Positions 6,333-6,874 of a DNA stretch of 6,874 bases are shown here, piece after piece. This DNA comes from Cytophagales bacterium (lineage in GTDB: Bacteria; Bacteroidota; Bacteroidia; Cytophagales; UBA9547). Both the position numbers and the translations under genes were made by a program. The notes beneath the pieces were generated by a model. The model worked only from the letters and a program-made list of their open reading frames with translations, made no database searches and was not told the origin of the DNA. Numbering within the stretch: the first letter of the stretch is position 1; each line of letters begins with the position of its first letter. The DNA lies in NCBI GenBank assembly GCA_025360395.1, contig JANYCH010000404.1:1-6874 (forward strand), given 5' to 3'.

Positions 6333-6874
6333 TTACTCTCCCGTATCTGTCAGCTTAATGCTATAATCTGTTAGTTCTATCAGGCGGTCTTTAAATAGTC
6401 CGCCTATTGTTTTTTTAAAAGCCTTTTTACTGATTTTTAATTTTTCATAGACATCTTCAGGAGAACTTTTGTCGCCCAGCTCAAGTTTTCCTCCACTGGT
6501 TTTAAGTACATGGAGTATCCTGGTCTTGGCATCTTCAATATGCTCATAGCCCTGGGCCTGTAAGCTGAGGTCAATCTTATGATCATCACGTATTTTCTTT
6601 ACAAAGCCTCTCTTTTTGTCCCCAGTCGTGATGACTTCAAATATCTCGTTTTTGTAGATCAGGCCCAGGTGCTTGTCATTGATAATGGCATTATAACCCA
6701 GATCGGTCCTGTCTGCAATGAGAAGGTCAACAGCATCGCCTTCTTTCAGCTCAAGATCAGAGTTGTCGAGGTAGCGTGCCCATTTTGATGTGGCAACCAC
6801 ACGGCCTGTTTCATGGTCGCGGTACAGGTACACAATATATCCCCGGCCTACTTCCATAGGAGCGTTTTGTTCCC
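6333..6874 (-). CDS. cvfB: CvfB/YitL-type S1 RNA-binding protein, C-terminal part
   Basis: This is the C-terminal two-thirds or so of a CvfB-family protein, which in Gram-positive bacteria has three S1-type RNA-binding domains and a winged-helix end and affects virulence gene expression. The frame stays open through the Met at 6857 to the window edge (codons EQNAP precede it), so that Met is internal. Recognisable family segments, numbered from this Met: GRGYIVYLYRDHETGRVVAT (5-24); DLLIADRTDLGYNAIINDKH (44-63), a strong hallmark; GLIYKNEIFE (65-74); an S1 segment RGFVKKIRDDHKIDLSLQ (83-100). The winged-helix end contains SKKAFKKTIGGLFKDRLIEL (143-162). It converges on the helicase gene with no gap between stop codons. 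Family assignment is confident; the cellular role in Bacteroidota is not established from this sequence. Confidence 0.9.
   Translation of the reverse strand, partial: EQNAPMEVGRGYIVYLYRDHETGRVVATSKWARYLDNSDLELKEGDAVDLLIADRTDLGYNAIINDKHLGLIYKNEIFEVITTGDKKRGFVKKIRDDHKIDLSLQAQGYEHIEDAKTRILHVLKTSGGKLELGDKSSPEDVYEKLKISKKAFKKTIGGLFKDRLIELTDYSIKLTDTGE
6382..6416 (+). terminator. Intrinsic-terminator-like hairpin for the helicase, inside the cvfB-like gene
   Basis: AGGCGG (6382-6387) and CCGCCT (6400-6405) form a GC-rich 6-bp stem with a 12-base loop, followed after ATTG by seven T (6410-6416). It starts 50 bp past the helicase stop, a good place for a terminator of the + strand transcript. On the other strand the same bases encode the conserved IGGLFKDRL segment of CvfB, so part of the stem may be a by-product of conserved codons. 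Confidence 0.5.

Noticed and set aside
6579..6788. Plus-strand open frame of 69 residues inside the cvfB-like gene
   Set aside because: It lies wholly antisense to a conserved coding region and resembles no family I know.
1..6874. CRISPR array, tRNA, rRNA, insertion sequence or attachment site
   Set aside because: I read both strands for repeated spacers, cloverleaf-like sequences, transposase motifs and terminal repeats and found none.

Overview
The window looks like chromosomal DNA of a member of the Bacteroidota, probably a cytophagalean. The base composition is AT-rich. Shine-Dalgarno signals are mostly weak or absent. The DEAD-box helicase has DEFD in motif II followed by a DbpA-type tail, a combination I associate with that phylum. 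The two-component genes (Rcp1-like regulator, CHASE3/PAS kinase, REC-PAS kinase) are also typical of it. The taxonomic call is an inference from family resemblance only.

Layout. Bases 1-896 (+) hold the 3' end of a diheme cytochrome c peroxidase gene and, 3 bp on, a small secreted monoheme cytochrome c. Bases 832-4900 (-) hold a three-gene signalling operon, read from right to left. Its first gene is a membrane CHASE3-PAS-PAS histidine kinase, broken by about two nonsense codons and five frameshifts. Its second is an intact Rcp1-like single-domain response regulator. Its third is a REC-PAS-histidine kinase with no usual start codon where one is expected. The last 65 bp of this operon lie antisense inside the cytochrome gene. 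Bases 4901-5027 are a divergent intergenic region. Bases 5028-6332 (+) encode a DEAD-box RNA helicase with a DbpA-type RNA-binding tail. Bases 6333-6874 (-) encode the C-terminal part of a CvfB-type S1 RNA-binding protein, cut by the window edge. The helicase and cvfB stop codons touch, and each gene carries a hairpin that could serve the other as a terminator.

How the genes fit together. The peroxidase and cytochrome c would form a periplasmic peroxide-reduction pair, with the small cytochrome as possible electron donor. The signalling genes would form a phosphorelay: the membrane kinase phosphorylates the Rcp1-like regulator, and the REC-PAS kinase acts as a second input/output node. In this genome the sensor kinase is evidently dead, so the regulator is either orphaned or driven by another kinase. 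The helicase and CvfB-like protein are both RNA-related housekeeping genes.

The most notable result is the reconstruction of the kinase pseudogene. It includes a stretch around 4481-4714 that looks non-coding but is a decayed CHASE3 domain. The downstream kinase also has ATC exactly where its paralogous neighbour has ATG. Together these suggest a phosphorelay operon caught in the middle of decay. I see no wholly new type of system.
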